Shown in pieces: positions 42,569-51,956 of a stretch of 64,000 nucleotides of DNA. The position numbers and the translations under genes were made by a program. Numbering within the stretch: position 1 is the first letter of the stretch; the number at the start of each line of letters is the position of its first letter. The DNA comes from Palsa-504 sp963739135 (GTDB lineage: Bacteria; Actinomycetota; Actinomycetes; Streptosporangiales; Streptosporangiaceae). The notes beneath the pieces are model-generated. The model saw only the letters and a program-made list of their open reading frames with translations. It was not told the DNA's origin and searched no databases. The stretch spans positions 423,957 to 487,956 of the forward strand of contig CAVTZG010000010.1 in NCBI GenBank assembly GCA_963739135.1. The letters run 5' to 3'.

Positions 42569-43844
42569 CAGCCGAATAGAGGGTCAGGCCGCCCCCGGAG
42601 TGCGCGGGCTGTCAGTCAGCGACGTGGCGGAGGTGGGGATAGACCTCGCGGGCGACGTAGCGTTTGAGGCAGCGCATGATCTCTTTCTTCGACAGGCCCT
42701 GGGCGGTACGCCGGTCGACGTAGGCCCGGGTCGCCGGGTGGGAGCTCATCCGGGTGATCACGATCCGCCACAGGGCGTGGTTGGCCTGCCGGTCGCCGGC
42801 CGGGTTGAGGCGCCGCCGGACGGTCTTGCCAGAGGACGCCGGGATCGGGGCCACGGCGCACAGGTGCGCCCAGGCGGCCTCGGACCGCAGCCGCTCGGGG
42901 TGGTCCCCGGCGGCGATGAGCAGGATCGCGGCGGTGTCGGAGCCGACGCCGTGCAGGGCGAGCAGGCCCGGAGCATGGCCGGTGACCAGGGGCCCGATGA
43001 GGTCATCCAGGCGCTCGATCTGGCTGTCGAGGAACTCGGCACGGCGGCCCAGCTCCCGCAGCGCGATCCGGGTGTGGTAGCCGACGACAGCGCCGGGCCG
43101 GGGCCGCAGGGCCGCCAGCTCGGCGACCAGGTCAGCGGTAGCGTGCGCGGTGAACCGGGCGCGCAGGTCCTCAGGGCCGGTCACGATGAGGGCCCGGGCC
43201 TGATTGATCGCCTGGGTCCGCTCGGAGCGGGCACTGCGCTTGGCGATCATCAGCGCCCGGATCGCCTCGACCGCGCCGTCGCGTCCCTTCGGGGCGCCGC
43301 GAGCCCGGCCGGACTGGGCGGCCCGGGCGGCGCTGACCGCGTCCAGCGGATCGGACTTCCCCTGACGGCGCCGGTCCTGCCGGTCCGAGCGGTCCACCTC
43401 GACGACCCGGACGCCAGCCGCTGACATGTGGCGGGCCAGGCCGGCACCGTAGCTGCCGGTGCCCTCGATCCCGACCAGGCACACCGTCCCGAACCCGCCC
43501 AGCCAGCCCAGCAACCCGGCATACCCGGCCGCGCTCACGGGGAACTCCCGGACGCCGAGCAGCCCGCCGACCGGATCCAGCGCGGCCGCGACATGGGTAT
43601 CGGCGTGGGTGTCCACGCCGCCGGTAATCGCGCGTGTCTCTACGATGGTCACTGCCATCCCTTTTCTCTGCGTTGAGGGGTGGCACGCACCCGCTGGCCG
43701 TCGGACCTGTGAAACCCCGGCCTCTAGTCCAGGCCAGGCAGATCAGACCGGCACGCCGGTGGGTGCCTGAAAACCTGGGATCCCGGCCGACAGATCGATC
43801 GCAGGACAGCCCTAGATGGTGTCAGCCGAATAGGAGGTCAGACC
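42569..43844 (-). mobile_element. IS110-family element, second type
   Basis: The transposase gene 42612-43658 is bracketed by near-identical direct repeats. CAGCCGAATAGAGGGTCAGGCC (42569-42590) and CAGCCGAATAGGAGGTCAGACC (43823-43844) match at 19 of 22 positions and are 1254 bp apart. IS110 elements do not make normal target duplications, so these may be element ends plus core. The 165 bp upstream of the gene could encode the bridge RNA. Bases 42241-42568 to the left and 43845-44201 to the right carry no recognisable gene. Confidence 0.55.
42612..43658 (-). CDS. IS110-family transposase (second type)
   Basis: This 348-residue DEDD recombinase has acidic residues in TGGVDTHADTH, LVGIEGTGSYG and KSDPLDAVSAAR. 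The C-terminal domain contains GVGSDTAAILLIAAGD, AHLCAVAPIPASSGKTVRRRLNPAGDRQAN (serine region) and the tail CLKRYVAREVYPHL. It is of a different subgroup from the 346- and 475-residue enzymes in this window. It looks intact. The start ATG 43658 follows AAAAGGG closely. Confidence 0.9.
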   Translation of the reverse strand: MAVTIVETRAITGGVDTHADTHVAAALDPVGGLLGVREFPVSAAGYAGLLGWLGGFGTVCLVGIEGTGSYGAGLARHMSAAGVRVVEVDRSDRQDRRRQGKSDPLDAVSAARAAQSGRARGAPKGRDGAVEAIRALMIAKRSARSERTQAINQARALIVTGPEDLRARFTAHATADLVAELAALRPRPGAVVGYHTRIALRELGRRAEFLDSQIERLDDLIGPLVTGHAPGLLALHGVGSDTAAILLIAAGDHPERLRSEAAWAHLCAVAPIPASSGKTVRRRLNPAGDRQANHALWRIVITRMSSHPATRAYVDRRTAQGLSKKEIMRCLKRYVAREVYPHLRHVAD

Positions 43845-44201
43845 GGGACCCAGGCCCCCGACCCTACGCCCGTACCATCTCAAAACGGGGGAGGCAGGGC
43901 CGGAAGCACTTATCCACATCCTCCCTGCCGATTCGGAGCGGGTGGTAATCGGACCGGTTGCGCGGGTGGCGGCACGCAGATTGTCCGGTTCTGGCGTCCG
44001 GAGCCCGGGCAGGCGACCGGCCGTTTGTTCGTCCTTCCCAGCGGTCGCTCCTTCTCGTCTTGCCCGCAACGGAAGGCACTCTGGCAGCCAGCAGCTTTGC
44101 GCCGGAAGCCCGCAGACCCATTCGCTTCTCCGGTCGCTGCGTTCCCGCCCTCACCCGTGATGGGTGTTGCCAGGTGATGGCCGGGCGGCGATGCTCGGTA
44201 G

Positions 44202-45584
44202 ATGCATGTGGGGCGGACGGCAGCCGAGATGGCGGCGGATGTGCGGGCAGGCCGGGTGCGCGCGGTTGAGGTCGTCGGCGAGCACCTGGACCGGATCGGT
44301 GAGGCCGATCCCGGCCTGGGGGCTTTCCAGCTGGTTCGCGCCGAGGCCGCGCTTGCCGAGGCTGCTGTGGTGGACGCGCGGGCGGATCGGCCCGGGCTGC
44401 CGCTGGCGGGTGTTCCGGTGGCGGTCAAGGACAATGTGCCGGTCACGGGCGAGCCGATGCGGGGGGGCAGCCGGGCCAGCCCGGCGGGGCCGCAGACCCG
44501 CGATCATCTGGTGGTGGCGCGGCTGCGGGCGGCGGGTGCGGTGGTGGTCGGGGTGACCCGGATGCCCGAGCTGGCGATCTGGGCGTTCACCGACGGGGGG
44601 TTCGGGATGGCCCGCAACCCCTGGGACCCGGCCCGGACCTGTGGCGGATCTTCGGGCGGCAGCGCGGCCGCGGTGGCCGCAGCCCTGGTGCCGCTCGCGC
44701 ATGGCAACGACGGTCTGGGCTCGATCCGGGTCCCGGCGGCGGCGTGTGGCCTGGTCGGCATCAAACCCGGGTTCGGCCTGGTGCCGGCCGAGCTGGGCGG
44801 CGACAACTGGAGCTCGATGGGCGAGAACGGGCCGATCGCCACCACCGTGGCCGATGCCGCGCTGGGCCTGTCGGTGATGGCCGGTGACCCGGCCCTGGCC
44901 CGGGTGGATCGGCCACCTGGCGGGGTGCGGATCGCGCTGGTCACCGGTGCGCCGGCGCCGGGCAGCCGGGTCGACCGGCATTGGGCGGCCGCCGCCCGCG
45001 ACGTCGCCGATCTGCTGGCCGGCCAGGGCCACCAGGTGGAACAGGCGCAGCTGCCGGTCCCGGTATGGGCATGGCGGGCGCTGCACGCGCGCTGGTTCGC
45101 GGGCGCCGAGGATGGCGCGGCCGCAGCTGGCCTGGACCGCCCGGCGATGGAGGCGCGAGCGCGCCGGCACGCCCGGGCGGGACGGATCGCCCGCCGGCTG
45201 GGATGGGTCCGGCTAGAAGACACCGGGCGCTGGCGGGAGGTGCTGGCCCCGTTCTTCGCCCGCCATGACGTGGTGCTCGGCCCGGCCCTGGCGGCGCCGC
45301 CGGTGCCCGCGATCTCCTGGGCCCAGCGGGGCTGGTGGGCGAACTACCGGGCGGGCGCCCGCTACACCGCCGCCATCGCCTGGCCGTGGAACCTGGCGGG
45401 CTGGCCGTCGATGACCGTGCCCGCCGGCGTCCACCCCACCGGAACACCGCTGGCGGTGCAGCTCAGCTCGACCGCGGGCAGCGAGCCGCTGCTGCTCGCG
45501 CTGGCCGGCCAGATCCAGGCCCTGCGGCCGTGGGCCCGGCACGCGCCGTCCCCCGCCGCATCCGGTCACCCCGCCCAGCCCTGA
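44202..45584 (+). CDS. Amidase (amidase-signature family)
   Basis: This cytosolic hydrolase of carboxamides has 460 residues. The Ser-cisSer-Lys triad is visible: Lys76 in VAVKDNVP, the cis-Ser in CGGSSGGSAAAVAAAL (~150) and the nucleophile Ser in GNDGLGSIRVPAAACG (~172). The usual DGGGS reads DGLGS here. The C-terminal half keeps PWNLAGWPSMTVPAG. The substrate (aryl amide, indoleacetamide or other) cannot be read. ATG 44202 is the first start; no clear ribosome site precedes it. It stands alone, between an IS110 element and a gene-poor region. Confidence 0.88.
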   Translation: MHVGRTAAEMAADVRAGRVRAVEVVGEHLDRIGEADPGLGAFQLVRAEAALAEAAVVDARADRPGLPLAGVPVAVKDNVPVTGEPMRGGSRASPAGPQTRDHLVVARLRAAGAVVVGVTRMPELAIWAFTDGGFGMARNPWDPARTCGGSSGGSAAAVAAALVPLAHGNDGLGSIRVPAAACGLVGIKPGFGLVPAELGGDNWSSMGENGPIATTVADAALGLSVMAGDPALARVDRPPGGVRIALVTGAPAPGSRVDRHWAAAARDVADLLAGQGHQVEQAQLPVPVWAWRALHARWFAGAEDGAAAAGLDRPAMEARARRHARAGRIARRLGWVRLEDTGRWREVLAPFFARHDVVLGPALAAPPVPAISWAQRGWWANYRAGARYTAAIAWPWNLAGWPSMTVPAGVHPTGTPLAVQLSSTAGSEPLLLALAGQIQALRPWARHAPSPAASGHPAQP

Positions 45585-46056
45585 TCGCCAGAACGGCGTA
45601 AGCGCAAGCCCAATTCCCGGTGAAGCAGCTGCAGAGCGCCCAGCGGGCCACGGGCGGACAGGCGAGCCCAGGCACTCCGGTGCCATACCGGCCGGCGACG
45701 TTCTGCGCCAGGACGGCGAAGTCATTTCCGATCCCGGCCCAGGAGCCCGCCGCGACGGCCGTCGGCGTGCCCGCCGCGGTCACCGCCGCTGGCCGGGCTA
45801 CGGGATGGCCGCAGCGTTCACGGCGCGGGTTCGCCCACCGCGCCTATAGCCGGGTACGCGTGCGGGTCGCCGCAGTGCTCGGCTACGCACCGTGATCGGT
45901 AACAAGCCTGACGCGCAGACGCCGCGAGTGTCCGCGATGCCCTGCCTCGTGGCTTTAAGGGTAGGTTCGCATCCTCGTAGCGGTGCCCGCCTGCCAGATG
46001 CTCGACAACCCCGGTGTACCTCATCGCAGATGCGGATGTTCGCCCGAGGCGCGGCG

Positions 46057-46071
46057 ATGCATAAATATGCA
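46057..46071. repeat. AT-rich TATGCA motif, copy 1
   Basis: ATGCATAAATATGCA contains inverted GCATA/TATGC arms. Related words recur at 46317-46340 (TTTATGCATCTCCATGCATAGT) and 47420-47432 (TATAATTATGCAC), all within the gene-poor region that flanks the zinc-ribbon gene. They may be binding sites of a resident element's regulator. Confidence 0.35.
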
Positions 46072-46316
46072 GCCTGGCCGACTGCCCGCCGTGCCGTAAC
46101 TGTGGCAGCCATGCAGCCAAACGTTGCGAAGAGTTCTAGATAGCCGCGCGCCGACCCACTCGTTCAGGACGTCCTGGCGGGCGGCCAAGAAGGGTCGTCC
46201 AAGTCGCGAGAACGGATGTTCTGTCACATCGCGCCGATCCGCATGCCCTGCTCAAGATCGCTGCCCTGCAGCCCCGTCGACCTCATCTACCGAAATGAGC
46301 GCGTTGTCTACGCGTA

Positions 46317-46340
46317 CATTTATGCATCTCCATGCATAGT
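46317..46340. repeat. AT-rich TATGCA motif, copy 2
   Basis: Two ATGCAT palindromes 10 bp apart (TTATGCATCTCCATGCATAG) lie in otherwise GC-rich DNA. They share the TATGCA word with 46057-46071. Confidence 0.35.
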
Positions 46341-46571
46341 CTTTCATGATTCAGCCCGCGTGCCAGCGGTACGTATACGGTCAGCCCAGCGTCCTGCGGC
46401 GCGCCCTCCGCTCGGCCAGCGGTCAGGCGGTGTGCCAGCACATCCTTGCCCGGAAGATGTGACAGGCCAGGTCAGCCAGCCCGACGACGCCGACGGCGCG
46501 AGGCACGAAAGGCTAATCGCTGGGTTCACGCTGGAAGCTACCAGAGAGCCTAAACGATGTATCATCGCTGG

Positions 46572-46979
46572 TCAGCGGGTTTCGTCGTCGGCCACTCTCC
46601 TGACGTTCTCCGGCAGGCAGGTGTATACCCGGCCGGGCTGGTCAAGGGCGGTTACCTTGATGCGGCTCCGGCCATATCCGGTTACGGTGAAGACGGCGTC
46701 GCCGAGGTCGGGTAGGCAGCCGGGCCAGCCGGGTGTCGTGGCGCTCTTCACCTGGTCGCCGAGATTGATGTGGTTCCCGTAGGCGTCTATCCAGCGATCG
46801 GTCTTCCGCATGCGTTCGAGTTGCCACATGGAGGGCGAGTGTCCCGGGCCGGGCGGGGGGGTTGCGGGCTGCTGGCTGGTGAGGTAACCCGCGGGTTTCC
46901 TGCACTTCGCGCAGGCTACTTCGCTGACGCCAGTGACCTTGAACAGGTCGCTGCCGCAGTCGCAGGTCAGGTTCATCAT
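46572..46979 (-). CDS. Zinc-ribbon hypothetical protein
   Basis: ATG 46979 (MMNLTCDCGSDLFKV) gives 135 residues; the frame extends upstream without coding character. Two Cys pairs (CDC at 6-8 and CAKC near 23-26) form a probable zinc ribbon. A Pro-rich linker (ATPPPGPGHSPS) leads to a C-terminal domain, DAYGNHINLGDQVKSATTPGWPGCLPDLGDAVFTVTGYGRSRIKVTAL, reminiscent of small SH3-like barrels. I do not recognise the family. The gene-poor setting suggests a mobile-element cargo gene. Confidence 0.5.
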   Translation of the reverse strand: MMNLTCDCGSDLFKVTGVSEVACAKCRKPAGYLTSQQPATPPPGPGHSPSMWQLERMRKTDRWIDAYGNHINLGDQVKSATTPGWPGCLPDLGDAVFTVTGYGRSRIKVTALDQPGRVYTCLPENVRRVADDETR

Positions 46980-47925
46980 GTTCTTCTTGGCGTGTTTCGC
47001 TGTCTGGCTCGCCGCGCAGCCTGGCGAGGGCGTAGTCCTTCCCCATCGGGCTGTTGATACATGCTCGCACACCACCGCGGAGCCCGTCCTGCAGGCGATC
47101 CCCGGCCACCGCGAACGGCGACCGCCAGCTGAACGTGGCCACTGGCGCGGGGCAGGCCGGGAACGCTGCTGCACGGATGCTTGCCCGAGCTAGCGTTTTG
47201 CTAACCGGATGCGGCTGATCATGTCGCTACAGAAGGGTTACGTGAGAGCTGCCTATCACGAGCATACGATGGCAGCAGCCGGTTCCCTTGCTGCCGCAGT
47301 CGCCGACGGCCAGCAGCGGCGCACGCCGAGCGGTCCCGCACTTGCCCGCATGCTCCGGCATTCGCTTGACGCGCCGCGGAACGCCCGCTTCTGCATGATG
47401 AGCGTAAGTCGCACGACCGTATAATTATGCACTCAACTGTATCCGCTAATGCGGGAGGCAATCGTTAATCCGGCCTTGCCGTTCGTATCGGAGCGCACGA
47501 CCTGCCGATTACGGACGAGGAGCGGCCTCGGGAGATTGCGGGACTCAGGCGCGCAGATCGTCCAATATCGTGCGACTCCACCGGTGGCATAGTTATCAAT
47601 GGATCATAAGTCCAGGGTGCTGGCGAATTCCCATGGTAGGTTCTACCTGAGTGAACGCGGGACCGTGTCATCGCTTCCATCCGCGACCTGATCGCGTATT
47701 GCCATGATCATGCTCCGACAGCCACGGCGAGGCTGCCGTCGTTGGGTCATGAGCCGCACGACGCCTGTCTCGGCTGTCTCGGCCCCTGTCCTTGTGGATG
47801 CCGGCCTCGGGACTCCCGGCAGGGCCGAAGGCCCGGACCCGAAGGGACTGTCGGCCCTGACACCTGGTGCGCCCGGAGCATAGGCACGTGCAAAACAAGG
47901 CTCGGCTGTGGGTGGGTGAGGAGCG
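46980..47925. other. Gene-poor stretch, no supported gene
   Basis: Several short frames exist but none has a ribosome site plus protein-like composition. TATAATTATGCAC at 47420 is the most AT-rich spot. The 3' part (47700-47925) shadows opposite-strand open frames only. Confidence 0.45.
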
Positions 47926-48429
47926 ATGCGAACGAGAAGCAGTCCGGAGGAGACGGTTCAGGCCGCGAGCACCAGCGGGCGGACGGAAAGGCGAGGCTCG
48001 CGTAGACGCTGGACTCGGCGGAACGTGGCCGCGGCAACGCTGCTGGTGTATGCGAGCACGTTCTTGTGGATGACTTCGGCGTTCGCGGGAACCAAGACGC
48101 CCCCGGGCGGGGCAACGTGGGCGATCGCCAACATCGGCGCGCTGGCCAGCCTGGCATTGTTCACGCTGGCCGCGTGGGGCCTGTTCAAGTCGAGGCCGTG
48201 GTGGGAGCGGGCCGCGTCGGCCGGTGCCATCGTCGGCCTGGCGGCGCTGGTGCCGTATGGGCTCGCCGCATCGTCGACCGGCGTCTCGGGACCCGGGCTC
48301 AACAGCACCATCCACATCATCGGCAGCGCCGCGGTCCTGCTCGTCTTGCTGGTTCCCGCCCTCGAACACCGGATGACCGCGTGGCTGTCGGGCGGCGGCC
48401 AGGCCCCGGAAGCAGTAGCCCGACCGTGA
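47926..48429 (+). CDS. Small membrane protein with basic N-terminus
   Basis: GAGGAGC precedes ATG 47926; the product has 167 residues. The first 32 are Arg/Ser/Glu rich. Then come four hydrophobic segments (AAATLLVYASTFLWMTSAFAG, TWAIANIGALASLALFTLAAWGL, AASAGAIVGLAALVPYGL, TIHIIGSAAVLLVLLVPAL). No known family is evident. It lies 87 bp upstream of the START-like fusion gene on the same strand, likely in one operon. Confidence 0.65.
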   Translation: MRTRSSPEETVQAASTSGRTERRGSRRRWTRRNVAAATLLVYASTFLWMTSAFAGTKTPPGGATWAIANIGALASLALFTLAAWGLFKSRPWWERAASAGAIVGLAALVPYGLAASSTGVSGPGLNSTIHIIGSAAVLLVLLVPALEHRMTAWLSGGGQAPEAVARP

Positions 48430-48516
48430 CCGGGATCGTCACCGGCCGGTCCGGGACCCGGCACGGGTCCGCGGCCGGGATGAACGCATCATCGGCATCA
48501 GGATGAGGGAGCGAAG

Positions 48517-49359
48517 ATGAACGCGACCGCGAGCGGCACGGTCAGGGACCGCCGTGCGGTGGTCATCGAGACCGCCATCGACATCGCGTGTCCGGCCGAT
48601 GTGGTGTTCGGCTACTGCAGCGATCACACCAACGAGATCGAGTGGAACCCGGCGATGCGCCGGGTGGCCAAGATCACCGACGGGCCGGTCGGCGCCGGGA
48701 CCCGGTATGAGATGCAGTTCCTGCCCGGCCGGCCCATGATCGCGGAGTGCGTCCGGTTCGACCCCCCGGCCTGCTGGGCGGTGGACGGGTCGGGAAACGG
48801 CATCCGGTCATCGTTCACCGGCCGGGTCACTCCGGTCCCGGCCGGTGCGCGGCTCGAGCTTCGCATGCAGATCCAGACCTACGGGCTGCTGCGGGCCGCG
48901 CTGCCGCTGCTGCGGCGCCGGATGCCGCGGGACCTGGCCCGTGACATCGCCCTCATCAAGGCCGGGCTGGAAGGCCCGGCCGGGCCGCATCCGCCGGGAT
49001 CAGACCCGGCCGCCCGCGGTTCGCAGGCGGCGCTCCGGGCGGTCAAGGCCATCCACACGCTGGCCTGGTTCTCCATCGAGGCGTGCATGGCCTACGTCCT
49101 GTACGCCGGGTTCGCCCGGCGATCGGACCGCCGCGCGGGCATCGCCGCCGGCGTGGTCGCGGCCGAGACCCTGGTCTTCGCCGGGAACGGGTTCCGCTGC
49201 CCGCTTACCCAGGTCGCCGAGCGGCTGGGCGCCGGGCGGGGCTCGGTCACCGACATCTACCTGCCCCGGTGGTTCGCCCGCAACCTGCCCGCCATCCACG
49301 TCCCGCTGATCGCCCTGGCCGCATTCCTGCACGCCAGAAACCTCCGGACCCGGCACTGA
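48517..49359 (+). CDS. SRPBCC (START-like) domain fused to a membrane domain
   Basis: GAGGGAGCG precedes ATG 48517; the product has 280 residues. Residues ~15-145 form an SRPBCC lipid-binding fold (ETAIDIACPADVVFGYCSDHTNEIEWNPAMRRV, then VGAGTRYEMQFL). After a Pro/Gly linker, residues ~175-275 have three or four hydrophobic segments. The signature GNGFRCPLTQVAERLG and GSVTDIYLPRWFARNLPAIHVPLIALA belong to a family usually seen as a separate small membrane protein. The fusion suggests that ligand binding and membrane function are linked. The ligand is unknown. Confidence 0.75.
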   Translation: MNATASGTVRDRRAVVIETAIDIACPADVVFGYCSDHTNEIEWNPAMRRVAKITDGPVGAGTRYEMQFLPGRPMIAECVRFDPPACWAVDGSGNGIRSSFTGRVTPVPAGARLELRMQIQTYGLLRAALPLLRRRMPRDLARDIALIKAGLEGPAGPHPPGSDPAARGSQAALRAVKAIHTLAWFSIEACMAYVLYAGFARRSDRRAGIAAGVVAAETLVFAGNGFRCPLTQVAERLGAGRGSVTDIYLPRWFARNLPAIHVPLIALAAFLHARNLRTRH

Positions 49360-49560
49360 CCCGGCCAGACCGGCGCGCCCGTCGCTAACAACCATCTTCC
49401 CGCTGGCGAACCGCGCCGGCAGCCACCGGAGCGCCCGGTCCGGGTCCGGAAGAAGATCCCATTGACCAACCAGGCGGTTGATCATTCCATGTTGCCGACG
49501 GGATCAAGCGCGTCTGCTGACATTCCCCGACGTGCATGGATCAGGACTTTCGTCTCCAGC

Positions 49561-49620
49561 AGGGGAAGTCGCCCGCCTCTGGCAGGGGAGGTCGCTCGCC
49601 TCTGGCAGGGGTAGTCGCCA
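49561..49620. repeat. 2.5 tandem copies of a 23-bp unit
   Basis: AGGGGAAGTCGCCCGCCTCTGGC, AGGGGAGGTCGCTCGCCTCTGGC and AGGGGTAGTCGCCAGG follow each other just upstream of the serine hydrolase gene. They lie in a 305-bp gap (49360-49664) with no other feature. Confidence 0.6.
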
Positions 49621-49664
49621 GGACTGAGCGTGAGCTGCACCACTGGTGCTTGGAGGTGGTGGCG

Positions 49665-50975
49665 GTGACGGAGGAGGGCCCGGCTGCTCCCGGCATGACG
49701 GCCGGGGTTGCGGGGCTGAGAAGGTACCGGCGCCTCGGGTTCCTGACCGTCCTGCTGGTGCTGCTGGGTGTTGTTCCGGTGCTCATGTCAGGCCAGTATC
49801 CGGTTCGGCTGCTCCGAACGGACGTCCATTGCGGCCGCACCGCGTCCGGCGACGTCAACGGCCAGTTGCAGTGCCTGGTGTCGGAATACGCCGGGCAAGA
49901 CCCATCGGTGCGGAACATCGAACTCGCCGTGGCCAAAGGGGACGGCTCGTACTCCTGGGCCGGGTCAGCAGGCGCCGCGCCCCAACAGGACGGCACGCCA
50001 ACGGCGGCCGAGACGCCGATCTATCTCGCGAGCGTCACCAAGATCTACATCGCCACGCTCGTCATGCTGTTGTCCCAGGACAAGCTCCTGTCCCTCGATG
50101 ATCCCGCGGCCAGGTATCTTCCCGCCAGCCTTATCGACGGGATCGACATCTACGGCGGCCACGACTACTCCCGCGAGGTGACGGTCAGGCAGCTGGTGTC
50201 GATGACCTCTGGCATCCCCGACTACTACGAGGAGAAGGGCACGGACGGAAAGACGGGGTACGACCTGTTCATCGAGGATCCCGCCAGGACCTGGACCCCC
50301 GGCGAGATGATCAGCAGGGCACGCACCGACCTCACGCCGCACTTTGCGCCGGGGCAGGGCCTGTACTACTCCGACACCAACTATCAGCTGCTCGGCAAGA
50401 TCATCGAGAACGTCACCCGCACCTCGCTCGCCAGCGCGCTGCAGAACTACCTCTTCCGTCCTCTGGGACTGCGGCACACCTGGCTGACCGGCAGCCCCGA
50501 ACCTGCGGGCCTGCCCGCTCCCGCGCATGTCTTCAATCATCAGCGCGACATCACGACGGTCCGGGCCTCCACGGACTACTGGGCCGATGGCGGGCTGGTC
50601 GCCACCCCAGCCGACATGATCGCCTTCCTCCGGGCCCTCCATGACGGCAAGATCATCTCACCGGCGTCCCTGCGCACCATGCAGACCTGGCACGACCGGG
50701 ACGGCAGTCCCACCCTCCCGCCGATCCCGGGAACTCAATACGGGTACAGCTTGTGGCACTTTCAGATGACCGCCCCGCTGGGCGCCTTCAAGAACGTGGT
50801 CCCGACGTGGGGTGCCTCCGGCTCCACCGGCTCGTTCCTCTACTACTCGCAGCCTCTCGACCTGTACATGGCGGGAACCGTCGACAGCGCAAGCTCGACC
50901 ATGATGACGTTCTTCCTGATGGCCGGTGCCATGAGCCTGGTGAGCGGCAATGACCACTCCTCGCACGGAGCGTGA
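49665..50975 (+). CDS. Serine hydrolase of the beta-lactamase class C/DD-peptidase family
   Basis: GGAGGTGG lies 5 nt before GTG 49665, giving 436 residues; the ORF runs further upstream through tandem repeats. After ~20 polar residues, a hydrophobic segment (LGFLTVLLVLLGVVPVLM) directs or anchors it outside. The active site includes the Ser-x-x-Lys tetrad in YLASVTKIYIA, the Tyr loop YYSDTNYQLLGKII (Asp where YxN is usual) and WGASGSTGSFLYY in place of the HxG/KTG triad. It probably acts on peptidoglycan or a peptide ester outside the cell; beta-lactam hydrolysis cannot be claimed. The small membrane gene 36 bp downstream is probably co-transcribed. Confidence 0.85.
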   Translation: MTEEGPAAPGMTAGVAGLRRYRRLGFLTVLLVLLGVVPVLMSGQYPVRLLRTDVHCGRTASGDVNGQLQCLVSEYAGQDPSVRNIELAVAKGDGSYSWAGSAGAAPQQDGTPTAAETPIYLASVTKIYIATLVMLLSQDKLLSLDDPAARYLPASLIDGIDIYGGHDYSREVTVRQLVSMTSGIPDYYEEKGTDGKTGYDLFIEDPARTWTPGEMISRARTDLTPHFAPGQGLYYSDTNYQLLGKIIENVTRTSLASALQNYLFRPLGLRHTWLTGSPEPAGLPAPAHVFNHQRDITTVRASTDYWADGGLVATPADMIAFLRALHDGKIISPASLRTMQTWHDRDGSPTLPPIPGTQYGYSLWHFQMTAPLGAFKNVVPTWGASGSTGSFLYYSQPLDLYMAGTVDSASSTMMTFFLMAGAMSLVSGNDHSSHGA

Positions 50976-51011
50976 ACAGATGACGCCCAGGGAGCCTGAG
51001 AGGAGGCGGAC

Positions 51012-51428
51012 ATGGACATCGGCAAGACAATGAACGCCACCGAGCGAACCATGCCTGTCTGGAGGTCGCGACTTCGCATACTCGGGATCGTCCTGCCGCT
51101 AGCGGCTGGTCTGGTCTGTTCCTTCATCGACCAGTCCCTGCTGTTGGTCTCGTGGATACCGTTCACATGGGGGGTGGCCAGCGCGGCCCTTCTCCGCTCC
51201 TGGTGGGCTGTCCTGTTCGCGCCCGCCGCGTTGAGCGTCGGGACCCTCCTCGGCCTCCTTGCTGCCGGGAGCGGCCTGAACGACATCGGCGACCCTGGCT
51301 TCGTCGCAGGCCTCACCGTCTTCGCGCTCCTCGCCTTCCTTCCCGCAGCTACCGGCGCAGCGATCGGCGCCCCTCTCGGCAAGGAGATACAGCGGGTGAC
51401 TGTCGGACCACGGCTCACACACGGGTAA
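51012..51428 (+). CDS. Small membrane protein downstream of the serine hydrolase gene
   Basis: GAGGAGGC precedes ATG 51012. The 138-residue product has four hydrophobic segments (RILGIVLPLAAGLVCSFID, LLVSWIPFTWGVASAALL, WWAVLFAPAALSVGTLLGLLA, FVAGLTVFALLAFLPAATGAAIGA). No family is recognised. Close spacing to the hydrolase gene suggests one operon. Confidence 0.65.
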   Translation: MDIGKTMNATERTMPVWRSRLRILGIVLPLAAGLVCSFIDQSLLLVSWIPFTWGVASAALLRSWWAVLFAPAALSVGTLLGLLAAGSGLNDIGDPGFVAGLTVFALLAFLPAATGAAIGAPLGKEIQRVTVGPRLTHG

Positions 51429-51764
51429 CTCGCACCCCTCCCGGATCCACGACGAGCTGCCCGACATCGAGCAGGTCAACACCGTTCCCGCCGCCGGGGT
51501 GTCGTGAAAAGCTGCGCGGCCAGCCTGCCCCATCGCAGGGCGCAGAACGACCAGATCTGCGCACATTAACCCGTAGTTCCCCCCGGTCGCGAGGCAACAT
51601 AGGCCTTGACCAGGTAAAACGACCTCAGCTCATGACTACGTAGACATGTAATTTTCGTGATCAAGGGCTCTACCACCTGGTACAACGCGTTGACCAATCG
51701 GCTTGGGGGGAACTTCGGATTAACTGGCGATCGCTCAGGAGTCGCGAACCGTCCAGAACGGCGG
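51429..51764. other. Noncoding stretch
   Basis: No gene is supported. GC content falls around 51600-51740 (CATGTAATTTTCGTGATC and nearby), suggesting foreign DNA bordering the first large IS110 copy. Confidence 0.4.
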
Positions 51765-51956
51765 TTATCTGGAGCCGTCCCTGTCCACGCCGCACCTGAC
51801 CAGGACGTCTGCGGCGTTGACATGTAACTGAACAGCGTTCATGTAGTAGCCTCTTAGTTCTAAAAACAGCAGCGACAAGGAGATTAGTGCCAGGTCTGCG
51901 GCGGAGACACTGTTCAGGTAACGCGTCCACCACGCAGGGAAAAGCGCACAAAACAC
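51765..51956 (-). CDS. Possible 63-residue protein or gene fragment
   Basis: A GTG-started frame reads FCALFPAWWTRYLNSVS, then ADLALISLSLLFLELRGYY and LHVNAADVLVRCGVDRDG. Its composition is more protein-like than other frames nearby, with a helical central part. A stop lies just upstream and no clear ribosome site is seen. It may be the relic of a larger gene. I do not recognise it. Confidence 0.25.
   Translation of the reverse strand: MFCALFPAWWTRYLNSVSAADLALISLSLLFLELRGYYMNAVQLHVNAADVLVRCGVDRDGSR

Larger units (their letters stand above)
45585..46571. other. Gene-poor, AT-richer stretch
   Basis: No frame here has convincing codon use, ribosome site or recognisable product. The GC content drops relative to the rest and ATGCATA motifs occur at 46057 and 46317. 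It is probably decayed foreign DNA. Confidence 0.5.

Noticed and set aside
45463..45783. Minus-strand frame with AGSWAGIGNDFAVLAQNVAGRYG
   Set aside because: Part of it looks protein-like, but half overlaps the amidase gene antisense, and there is no ribosome site or family match.
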